From: Omnitrophica bacterium GWA2_41_15
GTDB taxonomy: Bacteria; Omnitrophota; Gorgyraeia; Gorgyraeales; Gorgyraeaceae
Length of the DNA stretch: 5,927 bases
NCBI GenBank assembly: GCA_919902485.1
Contig: CAKKRB010000161.1
Location: 1-5,927, forward strand
Direction: 5' to 3'
Shown here: positions 1 through 5,651 of the stretch, in pieces
Position numbering within the stretch: the stretch's first letter is position 1
Layout: every line of letters starts with the position of its first letter
Program-made: the position numbers and the translations under genes
The notes under the pieces: generated by a model
Told to the model about the DNA's origin: nothing
What the model saw: the letters and a program-made list of their open reading frames with translations, nothing else
The model's database searches: none

Positions 1-2045
1 GGATTTTGATATTTTTGGGCAAGGTGTACTTTTGTGTAATCTTTAGGCTTTATAGGCTCTATGGGTTCAAGTATAAAGGAATCAATTATAGTAGATAAAT
101 CTTCAATAGATACTACATGGCTAAATTCATCCAGCCTATTAAGCCATACGGTTATATCTTTTATGGTTTCCGGGGGATATAGAGGGCTTTGATTAAAAAA
201 TAATGACAACTTATCTTTTATTTTTTGCAATATGACCTTCGGTAATCCTGATTTATCAAGGGCCTTTTTTATTTCTATGGGCATGCCTTCATATTTTTCC
301 TCAATCCTTTCTTTTTCCGGCATCTTTTCTTCATAAGGTAAAAGCCTGCCCTTACGTTCTGGCGCATATCCAGGCGGTTCATATCCTGTAACAATAGGAT
401 TTATCTCTAAATCAAGCGGACTAGGATTGTATTTATGGGCATTATAGTGGGATTTATTCAATATAATAAGATTTCCAAATTCAAATGATATAACATCTGA
501 TTCTGCAGTAAAAAGCAACGCCCACATGGAATATTTATTAGAATCCCAGAAAGGTATTCTTTCAGAACCGGGAACATTTTCAGGGTTAAACGCTAGGACA
601 TTATTATTAATATACACTGCCTTTTTGCCTTCAGGTATAGCTGTATGGAAAAATCCTTTCTCATTAGGCATATAGACATATCGATTTGGAGAAGCTTCCT
701 CTCTTTTCTTGCGCCACTCCCGCGCTAGATTACTCATATATTGAAGCAGATCAGATGCCTTCTCATCCCTTTGGCTAAGTGATCCCAGCATATATGCAAT
801 GCCGTTTATAATCTCAACCTGATTATTTATATCGCGCTTTACAATCTTATCTATAACAGATTTTAAAGCCCTGGTTGTCTCAGCGCTAAGCTGTATATGC
901 TGTCTGTCTTCTGTTAGATCTGTTGCAGCTGGAAGTTCGATAACTAAATCTTTTGGCATACTATAGCCTTTTATCTTAAAGGACTCTATGATTACTCCTC
1001 CTACCTGGAGATGTATTTCGCTCTCTAGTTCTTCATTAATATTTACGGTTCTTTTTTGAGGGATATAGAATACCTTGGTCTGCTTGGATACCGCTTCCTC
1101 GCTAAGTCCTGACCTTGGAAGCTCCTTGCCCCTATGCGGAATAAGTAAATTTGTATGCATATCCTTACAATCCATTCCAATGCCTGGATCTTCCACGGTA
1201 TATCCATGCTCGTTTATGTTTATAAGCACAGGCGCGCCGACTAAGTAATTAAGCTGGTCCCCATTTATAAAAAGCACGTCTTCCAATGGATTTATAAGGA
1301 CTCCATTTACATATATGGGGCAGCGGTAATTAAGCCGTAATTTGCTCCTAATATACTCTTCCAAAGCTTTCTGCTGGGTTGGAGTATAACGCGCTTTATG
1401 GACAATAACAGCTGTTCCTTTCTTAATGCCTTGTTTTATAGCCTTACTTTGATAATAATATTCGTTTTCTCCATCGCCTTTTGTTATAGTTATTCTTATT
1501 GCCTGTTTTCCATCGCTTGAAGATGTCCATGATACATAGTCTCCTTTTTCTTCTAATTCTGCAAGGCTTTGGAATGCCCCTATGCCAAATCTGCCTATTA
1601 AGGTCATATTGTTCTCAATCATTAATGCATCAATCCCGTTTGCTATAAGTTCAATAGCTGCCTGGTATCCATAAGAGGCCTGCTGGTGTATAAGGGTATC
1701 TACTCTCTGCGGGCTTCCCTTGAAAGCGTTAACTAACTCTGCTAATTTATCGGGACTATTAATAAGTTTAAGATAATAGTCATTATCATGCCCATGTTTT
1801 GCTAATTCTTTTAATGCTCCTATAAGAGGGCTAAGGTTTATTTTTTGAGGAGCGTGGAGGATTGAATGATTAAAGCCTAAAAGTTCTCTTCCTGTTTGCG
1901 AAGTCTGCAAAACAGGCCTGAGAAGGGTTTTAGTAGATGCTATTTCCGCAGGATATGCTATATTTATGAATAAAAATACCTGCGCTATTATAAGAGAAAG
2001 TGTTTTTTTAAATAGCGTGTTATTGCGCAATGAATAGTTATTCAT
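1..2045 (-). CDS. Signal-peptide-bearing protein with rearranged GHKL/Hsp90-like ATPase motifs (C-terminus beyond window)
   Basis: An open frame of 681 codons with no stop, cut by the left edge. Residues 1-34 look like a Sec signal or membrane anchor: basic stretch (LFKK), hydrophobic run about 16-30, then AYPA. GHKL motifs follow: N-box E132-x3-N136-x2-D139, with exact Hsp90 spacing; a G2-like GRFGIGAFQS at 151-160; a Gly-Thr strand at 210-211; then DPGIGM (D286-M291) followed by an Hsp90 lid-like stretch with N299-L300. In Hsp90, MutL and GyrB the DxGxG segment lies between the N-box and G2, so here it is displaced by about 150 residues. Residues 366-404 (ELP, then D380-R381, then a helix) resemble the Hsp90 middle-domain arginine loop; this is inference. 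The remainder (about 405-681) is unrecognised. The start at 2045 is chosen because it puts the signal at the N-terminus; in-frame ATGs at 2099 and 2135 are possible, and no clear Shine-Dalgarno is seen. ATP binding is likely; the substrate is unknown. Confidence 0.8.
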   Translation of the reverse strand, partial: MNNYSLRNNTLFKKTLSLIIAQVFLFINIAYPAEIASTKTLLRPVLQTSQTGRELLGFNHSILHAPQKINLSPLIGALKELAKHGHDNDYYLKLINSPDKLAELVNAFKGSPQRVDTLIHQQASYGYQAAIELIANGIDALMIENNMTLIGRFGIGAFQSLAELEEKGDYVSWTSSSDGKQAIRITITKGDGENEYYYQSKAIKQGIKKGTAVIVHKARYTPTQQKALEEYIRSKLRLNYRCPIYVNGVLINPLEDVLFINGDQLNYLVGAPVLININEHGYTVEDPGIGMDCKDMHTNLLIPHRGKELPRSGLSEEAVSKQTKVFYIPQKRTVNINEELESEIHLQVGGVIIESFKIKGYSMPKDLVIELPAATDLTEDRQHIQLSAETTRALKSVIDKIVKRDINNQVEIINGIAYMLGSLSQRDEKASDLLQYMSNLAREWRKKREEASPNRYVYMPNEKGFFHTAIPEGKKAVYINNNVLAFNPENVPGSERIPFWDSNKYSMWALLFTAESDVISFEFGNLIILNKSHYNAHKYNPSPLDLEINPIVTGYEPPGYAPERKGRLLPYEEKMPEKERIEEKYEGMPIEIKKALDKSGLPKVILQKIKDKLSLFFNQSPLYPPETIKDITVWLNRLDEFSHVVSIEDLSTIIDSFILEPIEPIKPKDYTKVHLAQKYQN

Positions 2046-2203
2046 ATTAGCTGGCTTTAATAAGATGCTATATTTTAGATTTTTTGTTAATTGGCGCATA
2101 GCTTTCAAATTAATTACTTTTTTAAAGTTAATCATAATAGAGGCAAAAAAATTCTGCTTCGTTCTACAATATTTAATCTGCTTTTTGTAAGGATTATCCC
2201 TTG

Positions 2204-2229
2204 CAGGGAACAGGCATGCCTGTTCCCTG
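2204..2229. repeat. Perfect 26-bp palindrome
   Basis: The 13-nt half-site CAGGGAACAGGCA (2204-2216) is followed without spacer by its exact reverse complement (2217-2229). As RNA it would make an 11-bp stem with a 4-nt CATG loop. There is no clean T-tract on either strand, so it does not look like a standard intrinsic terminator. Its place just downstream of the predicted start site on the minus strand suggests a repressor operator or a 5' mRNA hairpin. It could also be a copy of a dispersed palindromic repeat. Confidence 0.85.
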
Positions 2230-2239
2230 TATTTTATAA

Positions 2240-2268
2240 AGTATACCATATAAATAAGCGCTATTCAA
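2240..2268 (-). promoter_or_regulatory. Sigma70-type promoter with extended -10 for the GHKL-like gene
   Basis: On the minus strand, TTGAAT (2263-2268) and TATACT (2240-2245) are separated by 17 bp, and TGG directly precedes the -10, giving an extended -10 element. Transcription would begin near 2233, giving a leader of about 188 nt before the ATG at 2045. The palindrome at 2204-2229 would then form the first nucleotides of the message. Confidence 0.6.
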
Positions 2269-2534
2269 GTTTTCTGCTAATAATTCCTGGTGCGCTTTTG
2301 GCACGCAAAGTATCAAAAATTGGTCCAAAATGTCTATGTAACCGAAGGTAACTGGAGGCTATTTGATGTTATTAAATGTTAATTTTTTAAGGGATTATGG
2401 AATTTGTGCGTAAATTGGGGTTTTTACGTATTCCATCCCTCCTTCCGCACCAGTTTACCTTTATATTAGCTATTGAGTCTGCTCAACATAGTATCGTTAG
2501 TAATTGAAAAACCCCTAATACCGCAATAGATAAA
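2269..2534. other. Non-coding stretch with nested inverted repeats
   Basis: I see no credible gene here. The main structure is a set of nested inverted repeats: AGGTAACTGG (2346-2355) against CCAGTTTACCT (2450-2460); GGG (2391-2393) plus ATGGAAT (2397-2403) against ATTCCATCCC (2430-2439); and CGTAAA (2409-2414) against TTTACG (2423-2428). The loop sequence GGGGTTTTT (2417-2425) is exactly complementary to AAAAACCCC at 2507-2515. Smaller hairpins are GTGC/GCAC (2290-2304) and TTGAG/CTCAA (2473-2486). It could be a structured RNA, a decayed miniature transposon or a repeat remnant; nothing here matches a riboswitch I know. Confidence 0.5.
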
Positions 2535-2564
2535 TTGACAAGTGAAATACTATTATGCTATATT
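2535..2564 (+). promoter_or_regulatory. Promoter of tRNA-Leu
   Basis: A consensus -35, TTGACA (2535-2540), is followed after 18 bp by TATATT (2559-2564), with TGC immediately before it as an extended -10. The predicted start is near 2571, about 7 nt before the mature tRNA 5' end. That is the short leader expected for a singly transcribed tRNA gene trimmed by RNase P. Confidence 0.7.
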
Positions 2565-2577
2565 TAATCTATATAAT

Positions 2578-2665
2578 GCCGGAGTGGCGGAATTGGCTGA
2601 CGCGCACGACTCAAAATCGTGTGAGGTAACCCCTCGTGTGGGTTCAACTCCCACCTCCGGCACCA
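2578..2665 (+). tRNA. tRNA-Leu (anticodon CAA)
   Basis: A class II tRNA of 88 nt with encoded CCA. The acceptor stem GCCGGAG pairs with CTCCGGC (2655-2661), followed by discriminator A and CCA (2663-2665). The anticodon stem CACGA/TCGTG (2605-2609, 2617-2621) encloses the loop CTCAAAA, placing anticodon CAA at 2612-2614, which reads the leucine codon UUG. A long variable arm (GAGG/CCTC stem) and a T-arm GTGGG-TTCAACT-CCCAC complete the cloverleaf; the long variable arm is diagnostic of Leu/Ser/Tyr types. It has its own promoter and no neighbouring tRNAs in the window. Confidence 0.97.
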
Positions 2666-2675
2666 CGCATACAAC

Positions 2676-2942
2676 CTACTCATAATGCGTCCACATGCGG
2701 ATGACCTTTACTATACGCTTATGCTTTATAATCTGATAAACCAATCTATGCTGGATATTTATCCTGCGCGAATATGCGCCTTCTAAATCTCCTACTAATT
2801 TTTCATAGGAAGGTGGTGACTGGAATGGATTTTTCTGAAGAATCTCAAGAATGGCTTCTGACTTTAGCCGCAAGCCGCTATCAGAAAGCTTTTTGGCATC
2901 TTTGTGTGCCTGTTTGGTAAAAACAAGTGTCCATGTTACCAT
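2676..2942 (-). CDS. Txe/YoeB-family toxin (ribosome-dependent mRNA interferase)
   Basis: An 88-residue protein of RelE/YoeB type, the usual length for the family. Such toxins bind the ribosome and cut mRNA in the A site; they are neutralised by a YefM-like partner. The family signature is clear: NPFQSPP at 38-44, E47 in YEKL, the GAYSRRI segment with R59-R60, HRLVY at 65-69, and a C-terminal H86-Y87 pair. E47, one of the R59/R60 pair, H86 and Y87 correspond to the YoeB catalytic set Glu46, Arg65, His83 and Tyr84, so the enzyme looks intact. The ATG lies inside the end of the antitoxin gene, overlapping by 7 nt (ATGGTAA), so translation is probably coupled. The stop is only 10 bp from the convergent tRNA-Leu. 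Its identity as a YoeB-like toxin is firm; activity is inferred. Confidence 0.92.
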   Translation of the reverse strand: MVTWTLVFTKQAHKDAKKLSDSGLRLKSEAILEILQKNPFQSPPSYEKLVGDLEGAYSRRINIQHRLVYQIIKHKRIVKVIRMWTHYE

Positions 2943-3178
2943 TCTAATTTTTTACTGCACTCTTTGACAGGGGTTTTAAGGCCTTTCCGTATAGATTCTC
3001 TCATGCCTGGGATTGATAATAAGTATAATGTCTCCTGTATCGCCCGCCAATCATCCTCTCCTATCAAGACCGCATTATTCCTTTTGCCTGTAATCTGAAC
3101 AGGATCATGAGAGTGAGCGGTTTTATCTACCAGCCTATACAGGTTGGAGCGTGCTTTGCTTGCGGTAATAGTAGTCAT
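2936..3178 (-). CDS. YefM/Phd-family antitoxin
   Basis: An 80-residue antitoxin, first gene of the toxin-antitoxin pair. Antitoxins of this family bind operator DNA through the N-terminal half and wrap the toxin with a flexible C-terminus. The sequence shows the family pattern: S7-x2-R10-x-N12-L13 in the first helix, then PVQITGKR (26-33), AVLI (36-39), an acidic-aromatic turn (D42, D43, W44) and ETLYLL at 49-54. The tail from about 55 is charged (K, R, E), as expected for the toxin-binding region. A strong Shine-Dalgarno GGAGG (3185-3189) stands 6 nt before the ATG and fixes the start. The toxin frame begins within the last codons. Expression is expected to be autoregulated through the GTAC sites in the promoter. 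Confidence 0.93.
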   Translation of the reverse strand: MTTITASKARSNLYRLVDKTAHSHDPVQITGKRNNAVLIGEDDWRAIQETLYLLSIPGMRESIRKGLKTPVKECSKKLEW

Positions 3179-3195
3179 ATTTTACCTCCATTTAA

Positions 3196-3224
3196 AGCGT
3201 ACCATATGACGTACGTTTTGTCAA
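3196..3224 (-). promoter_or_regulatory. Toxin-antitoxin promoter with paired GTAC operator
   Basis: Consensus -35 TTGACA (3219-3224), 17-bp spacer, then TACGCT (3196-3201) preceded by TGG. The poor -10 is offset by the extended element. Two GTAC cores, at 3199-3202 and 3211-3214, are exactly 12 bp apart centre to centre; the second lies within the palindrome ACGTACGT (3209-3216) and the pair forms the inverted repeat CGTAC-N8-GTACG. The E. coli YefM-YoeB operator has two palindromes with TGTACA cores at this same spacing, so bound antitoxin would cover the -10 and the spacer. Confidence 0.65.
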
Positions 3225-3235
3225 GTGCAATGTAA

Positions 3236-3256
3236 CCCCAATGCCAAGCATTTGGG
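3236..3256 (-). terminator. Weak hairpin downstream of accA, possible terminator
   Basis: On the minus strand CCC-A-AATGC, loop TTG, GCATT-G-GGG forms a stem of eight pairs with one A/G mismatch, 34 nt past the accA stop. No T-run follows the stem; a TTTTTT lies before it instead. It may end the upstream operon or merely protect its 3' end. If it does not terminate, accA transcription would read into the toxin-antitoxin pair. Confidence 0.3.
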
Positions 3257-3290
3257 CTTGCCGCGGGCGTGTCAAGAAAAAATTTTGCCC

Positions 3291-4241
3291 CTAGATATTT
3301 CCCATCTTCCTGAATTTTTCGTAGCGGAGTTTAAGAAGTTCTTCTTTAGGAATTGCCTTTAATTCTTTTAAGGCTTTCTTTATAACCTTTTTTATATTCT
3401 GGGCTGCTTTTTCAGGGTCACGGTGGGCCCCGCCAAGCGGCTCAGGGATTTCTTCGTCTATAAGTCCTAAATTCAACAGGTCTTTTGCGGTAAGCTTTAA
3501 AACTTCTGCTGCCTCTGGAGCTTTTAATCTGTCTTTCCAGAGAATTGCAGCGCAGCCTTCAGGAGATATTACAGAATAATACGCATTTTCCATTACATAG
3601 ACTCTGTCGCCTACGCCTATGCCAAGCGCGCCTCCGCTTCCGCCTTCGCCTATGACCACTACTATTACAGGTACCTTTAAAAGCATCATCTCTCTTAAAT
3701 TGTACGCTATTGAATTCGCTTGGCCGCGTTCTTCTGCGCCTATTCCAGGATATGCGCCGGGCGTATCAATAAAAGTAACTATGGGTATGTCAAATTTATC
3801 TGCAAGCTCCATAAGCCTCATTGCCTTGCGGTATCCTTCCGGATGAGCGCTGCCGAAACTCCTCATTATATTTTCTTTTGTGTCTCTTCCTTTTTGGTGG
3901 CCCAGCACAAGCACCTTTTCCCCGTCTATTTTGGCAAACCCGCCTATCATAGCTTTATCGTCGCTGAACATCCTGTCTCCGTGGATCTCCACAAAGTCCA
4001 TCATTGTCATATTTATGTAATCCATTGTATACGGCCTTTTAGGATGCCTCGCTATCTGGACCCTTTGCCACGGGGTAAGAGACTCAAATACTTCTTTTTT
4101 TAATTTCTCAAGTCTTGTCTCAAGCGTCTTCAACTCTTCTTCAAGGTCAATACTGCCGTCCGCGGCAAGAGACTTAAGCTCATTTATCTTGCGCTCTAAT
4201 TCTAATATAGGTCTTTCAAAATCCAATACTATGCTAGACAT
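3291..4241 (-). CDS. accA: Acetyl-CoA carboxylase carboxyltransferase subunit alpha
   Basis: A 316-residue AccA, close to the 319 of E. coli. With AccD it forms the cytoplasmic carboxyltransferase that moves the carboxyl group from biotin on AccB to acetyl-CoA, giving malonyl-CoA for fatty-acid synthesis. Residues 1-50 form the charged N-terminal helices typical of the family. The crotonase-like core includes EIHGDR (85-90), IDTPGAYPGIGAEERGQ (158-174), GEGGSGGALGIGVGD (198-212) and the acyl-CoA region SVISPEGCAAILWKD (223-237). The ATG at 4241 is supported by GAGG four nt upstream and by family length. It is the last gene of a three-gene set, 11 bp after the transpeptidase stop, and its ribosome site starts right after that stop codon. 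accD is not in this window, so the two subunits are probably encoded apart. Confidence 0.98.
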   Translation of the reverse strand: MSSIVLDFERPILELERKINELKSLAADGSIDLEEELKTLETRLEKLKKEVFESLTPWQRVQIARHPKRPYTMDYINMTMMDFVEIHGDRMFSDDKAMIGGFAKIDGEKVLVLGHQKGRDTKENIMRSFGSAHPEGYRKAMRLMELADKFDIPIVTFIDTPGAYPGIGAEERGQANSIAYNLREMMLLKVPVIVVVIGEGGSGGALGIGVGDRVYVMENAYYSVISPEGCAAILWKDRLKAPEAAEVLKLTAKDLLNLGLIDEEIPEPLGGAHRDPEKAAQNIKKVIKKALKELKAIPKEELLKLRYEKFRKMGNI

Positions 4242-4252
4242 CTTGCCTCGCT

Positions 4253-5146
4253 TTAATCAACTATTGTAGCTTCTGTGCCAATAGGAATTATTTTATAAAG
4301 CTCCTCGACTTCTGCGTTCAGTATCCTGACGCAGCCCTGGGTAGCCTGCTGGCCTATTTTTTCAGGAGAAACCGTCCCATGAATGCCATAGCCGGAAAGA
4401 TTAAAACCCATCCATCTTGATCCAAGCACGTTATCAGGACTTTCCGCAGGAACTATTGCCTTTTCCGCGTACCAGACAGGGTCTACAATTTTATTCACTA
4501 TTTTAAAATTTCCAACAGGCGTGCAGTTATTCACTCCGGTTGAAACGCGATAAACTTTAAAAATATCATTATCGCTCAGAAGTGTTAATATATTCTGTGA
4601 TTTATCTACAAGTATCTTATATTTTGCTTTTGAAATTTTTAATTTGGCGTGAATGTTTATATTATCGTTCTTTAAAGAATTTGCGGTTTTTATAAGGTCG
4701 ACTGTTGTCCCGAATTTTTTTGCGATATTTATCAATGTATCCCCGGGCTCAACTTCATAAAGGGTATCCTTATCAGTTATTATTTTGGAAAAAAGAATTG
4801 CTATATTGAGTTTTCCGACTCTATCCTGAACCTCTGATATCTTTTCTATATTCTGGTATTTCTTAAGTATCAGCTGATAGGTATCCCTTGCTTTTAATGT
4901 TTCATTTCTTGTTTCATAAGCATTTGCTAATTCAAAATATACTTTTCCGAGGGCCTTTACATCAGGCTTTTTCTGGGCTATTTGATCTATGCTTGCCTTT
5001 GCCTCATCCGCCTTGCCGTTTTTAATAAGCTCCTTTACGGGTTTTACATCTGCGTTGTTTCCAAAATTCTTCATCCCGAATACAGCCAATGCCAATAACC
5101 CGATTACCAGTATCCCTATGCCAGAGCCCGCCAGAACCTTATTCAC
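4253..5146 (-). CDS. Membrane-anchored TPR-like/LysM/L,D-transpeptidase (YkuD domain)
   Basis: A 297-residue envelope enzyme. An N-terminal hydrophobic segment (about 5-24) anchors it with the rest outside the cytoplasm. Residues 35-110 are helical with TPR-like character (VYFELANAYETRNETLKARDTY). A LysM peptidoglycan-binding domain follows (about 129-172; YEVEPGDTLINIAKKFG). The YkuD domain (about 175-297) has TPVGNF at 209-214, H256-G257 and the nucleophile motif TQGCVR with C272 and R274. Enzymes of this family form 3-3 crosslinks in peptidoglycan or attach proteins to it; which applies here cannot be seen. The motif has Thr where many members have Ser (S/T-x-G-C). The start is GTG, preceded by a GGGGG-containing ribosome site (5153-5157) 6 nt upstream; no ATG fits before the membrane segment. 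It begins 14 bp after the PAP2 gene stop. Confidence 0.93.
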   Translation of the reverse strand: MNKVLAGSGIGILVIGLLALAVFGMKNFGNNADVKPVKELIKNGKADEAKASIDQIAQKKPDVKALGKVYFELANAYETRNETLKARDTYQLILKKYQNIEKISEVQDRVGKLNIAILFSKIITDKDTLYEVEPGDTLINIAKKFGTTVDLIKTANSLKNDNINIHAKLKISKAKYKILVDKSQNILTLLSDNDIFKVYRVSTGVNNCTPVGNFKIVNKIVDPVWYAEKAIVPAESPDNVLGSRWMGFNLSGYGIHGTVSPEKIGQQATQGCVRILNAEVEELYKIIPIGTEATIVD

Positions 5147-5160
5147 TTTTTTCCCCCTTT

Positions 5161-5598
5161 TTATCTATAACAAAAAAGAGCCACCAGAATACCTATTGCA
5201 GCTCCTGTAAATACCTGTATAGGAGTATGCCCAAGTAATTCCTTCAGCCTTTCCTGTTGGATCCCTTTATTTAAATATATGTCTTCTATAATCTGATTAA
5301 GCGCCTCTGCCTGGTGCCCGCTCTGGCGTCTTACGCCCTGCGCGTCAAACATTATTATAAATGCAAGAAAAAACGTGATCGCGAACAAAGGGGACGCAAA
5401 CCCATATGTCAGCCCAACTGCCGTAGCAAGGGCTGAAACAGTAGCTGTGTGAGAACTAGGCATTCCGCCTGAACCCACAAACCATTTGAAATTAAACCTC
5501 TTTTCTTGGACAACGCCTATGGCTACTTTTATCGTCTGGGCTATAAGCCACGCCATAAGCACTGTAAAAAACATTTGATTTTTAGCAAAAAATCCCAT
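5161..5598 (-). CDS. Divergent PAP2-family membrane protein (YuiD/DUF212 type)
   Basis: A 145-residue integral membrane protein related to Bacillus YuiD. Hydrophobic segments lie at about 8-30, 52-84 and 128-143. The family motifs are complete: GGMPSSH at 44-50, which resembles the PSGH loop of PAP2 acid phosphatases, DAQGVRR at 85-91, and ELLGHTPIQVF at 120-130. The role is not established for the family; lipid-phosphate dephosphorylation is plausible by resemblance to PAP2. The start at 5598 is the only one available: an in-frame TAG lies upstream with no ATG, GTG or TTG between, and the length from the N-terminus to the KV motif matches YuiD as I remember it. No Shine-Dalgarno is present, and the promoter is almost touching the ATG. 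It leads the set that continues with the transpeptidase and accA. Confidence 0.93.
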   Translation of the reverse strand: MGFFAKNQMFFTVLMAWLIAQTIKVAIGVVQEKRFNFKWFVGSGGMPSSHTATVSALATAVGLTYGFASPLFAITFFLAFIIMFDAQGVRRQSGHQAEALNQIIEDIYLNKGIQQERLKELLGHTPIQVFTGAAIGILVALFCYR

Positions 5599-5604
5599 AT
5601 CGTT

Positions 5605-5634
5605 ATTATATATAATAGATAGGACCTATGGCAA
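5605..5634 (-). promoter_or_regulatory. Promoter of the PAP2-transpeptidase-accA operon, probably leaderless
   Basis: TTGCCA (5629-5634), an 18-bp spacer and a consensus TATAAT (5605-5610) on the minus strand. Only six nt (AACGAT) separate the -10 from the ATG at 5598, so the normal start distance falls on the A of the start codon. Together with the lack of a ribosome site this suggests a leaderless mRNA. The region is T/A rich, so a second, overlapping -10 is possible. Confidence 0.6.
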
Positions 5635-5651
5635 GCAAAAAGAAAAAGGAT

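Noticed and set aside
1008..1742. Simple circular permutation of the GHKL domain
   Set aside because: The order N-box, G2, Gly-Thr, G1 cannot be obtained by rotating N-box, G1, G2, Gly-Thr; a block relocation is needed.
2091..2351. Plus-strand open frame of 86 codons
   Set aside because: It runs through the minus-strand promoter, palindrome and leader of the ATPase-like gene, has no ribosome site and no recognisable protein features.
2429..2453. tRNA 3'-end-like sequence (CCTTCCGCACCA) upstream of tRNA-Leu
   Set aside because: It resembles the tRNA-Leu end loosely, but no matching 5' acceptor (GCGGAAG) or anticodon arm exists upstream, and the T-loop register does not fit. Chance or a very decayed fragment.
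2346..2460. Integron attC site
   Set aside because: The inverted repeats lack the GTTRRRY/RYYYAAC cores, and no integrase or cassette pattern is present.
2904..3098. Plus-strand open frame opposite the antitoxin gene
   Set aside because: Antisense to two well-recognised toxin-antitoxin genes, with no family resemblance.
3619..4103. Two plus-strand open frames opposite accA
   Set aside because: Shadow frames of a strongly conserved gene; their composition (Pro/Ser or His rich) follows from accA codon use.
4989..5210. Plus-strand open frame opposite the transpeptidase start
   Set aside because: Hydrophobic only because it mirrors the membrane segment of the real gene; no ribosome site or homology.
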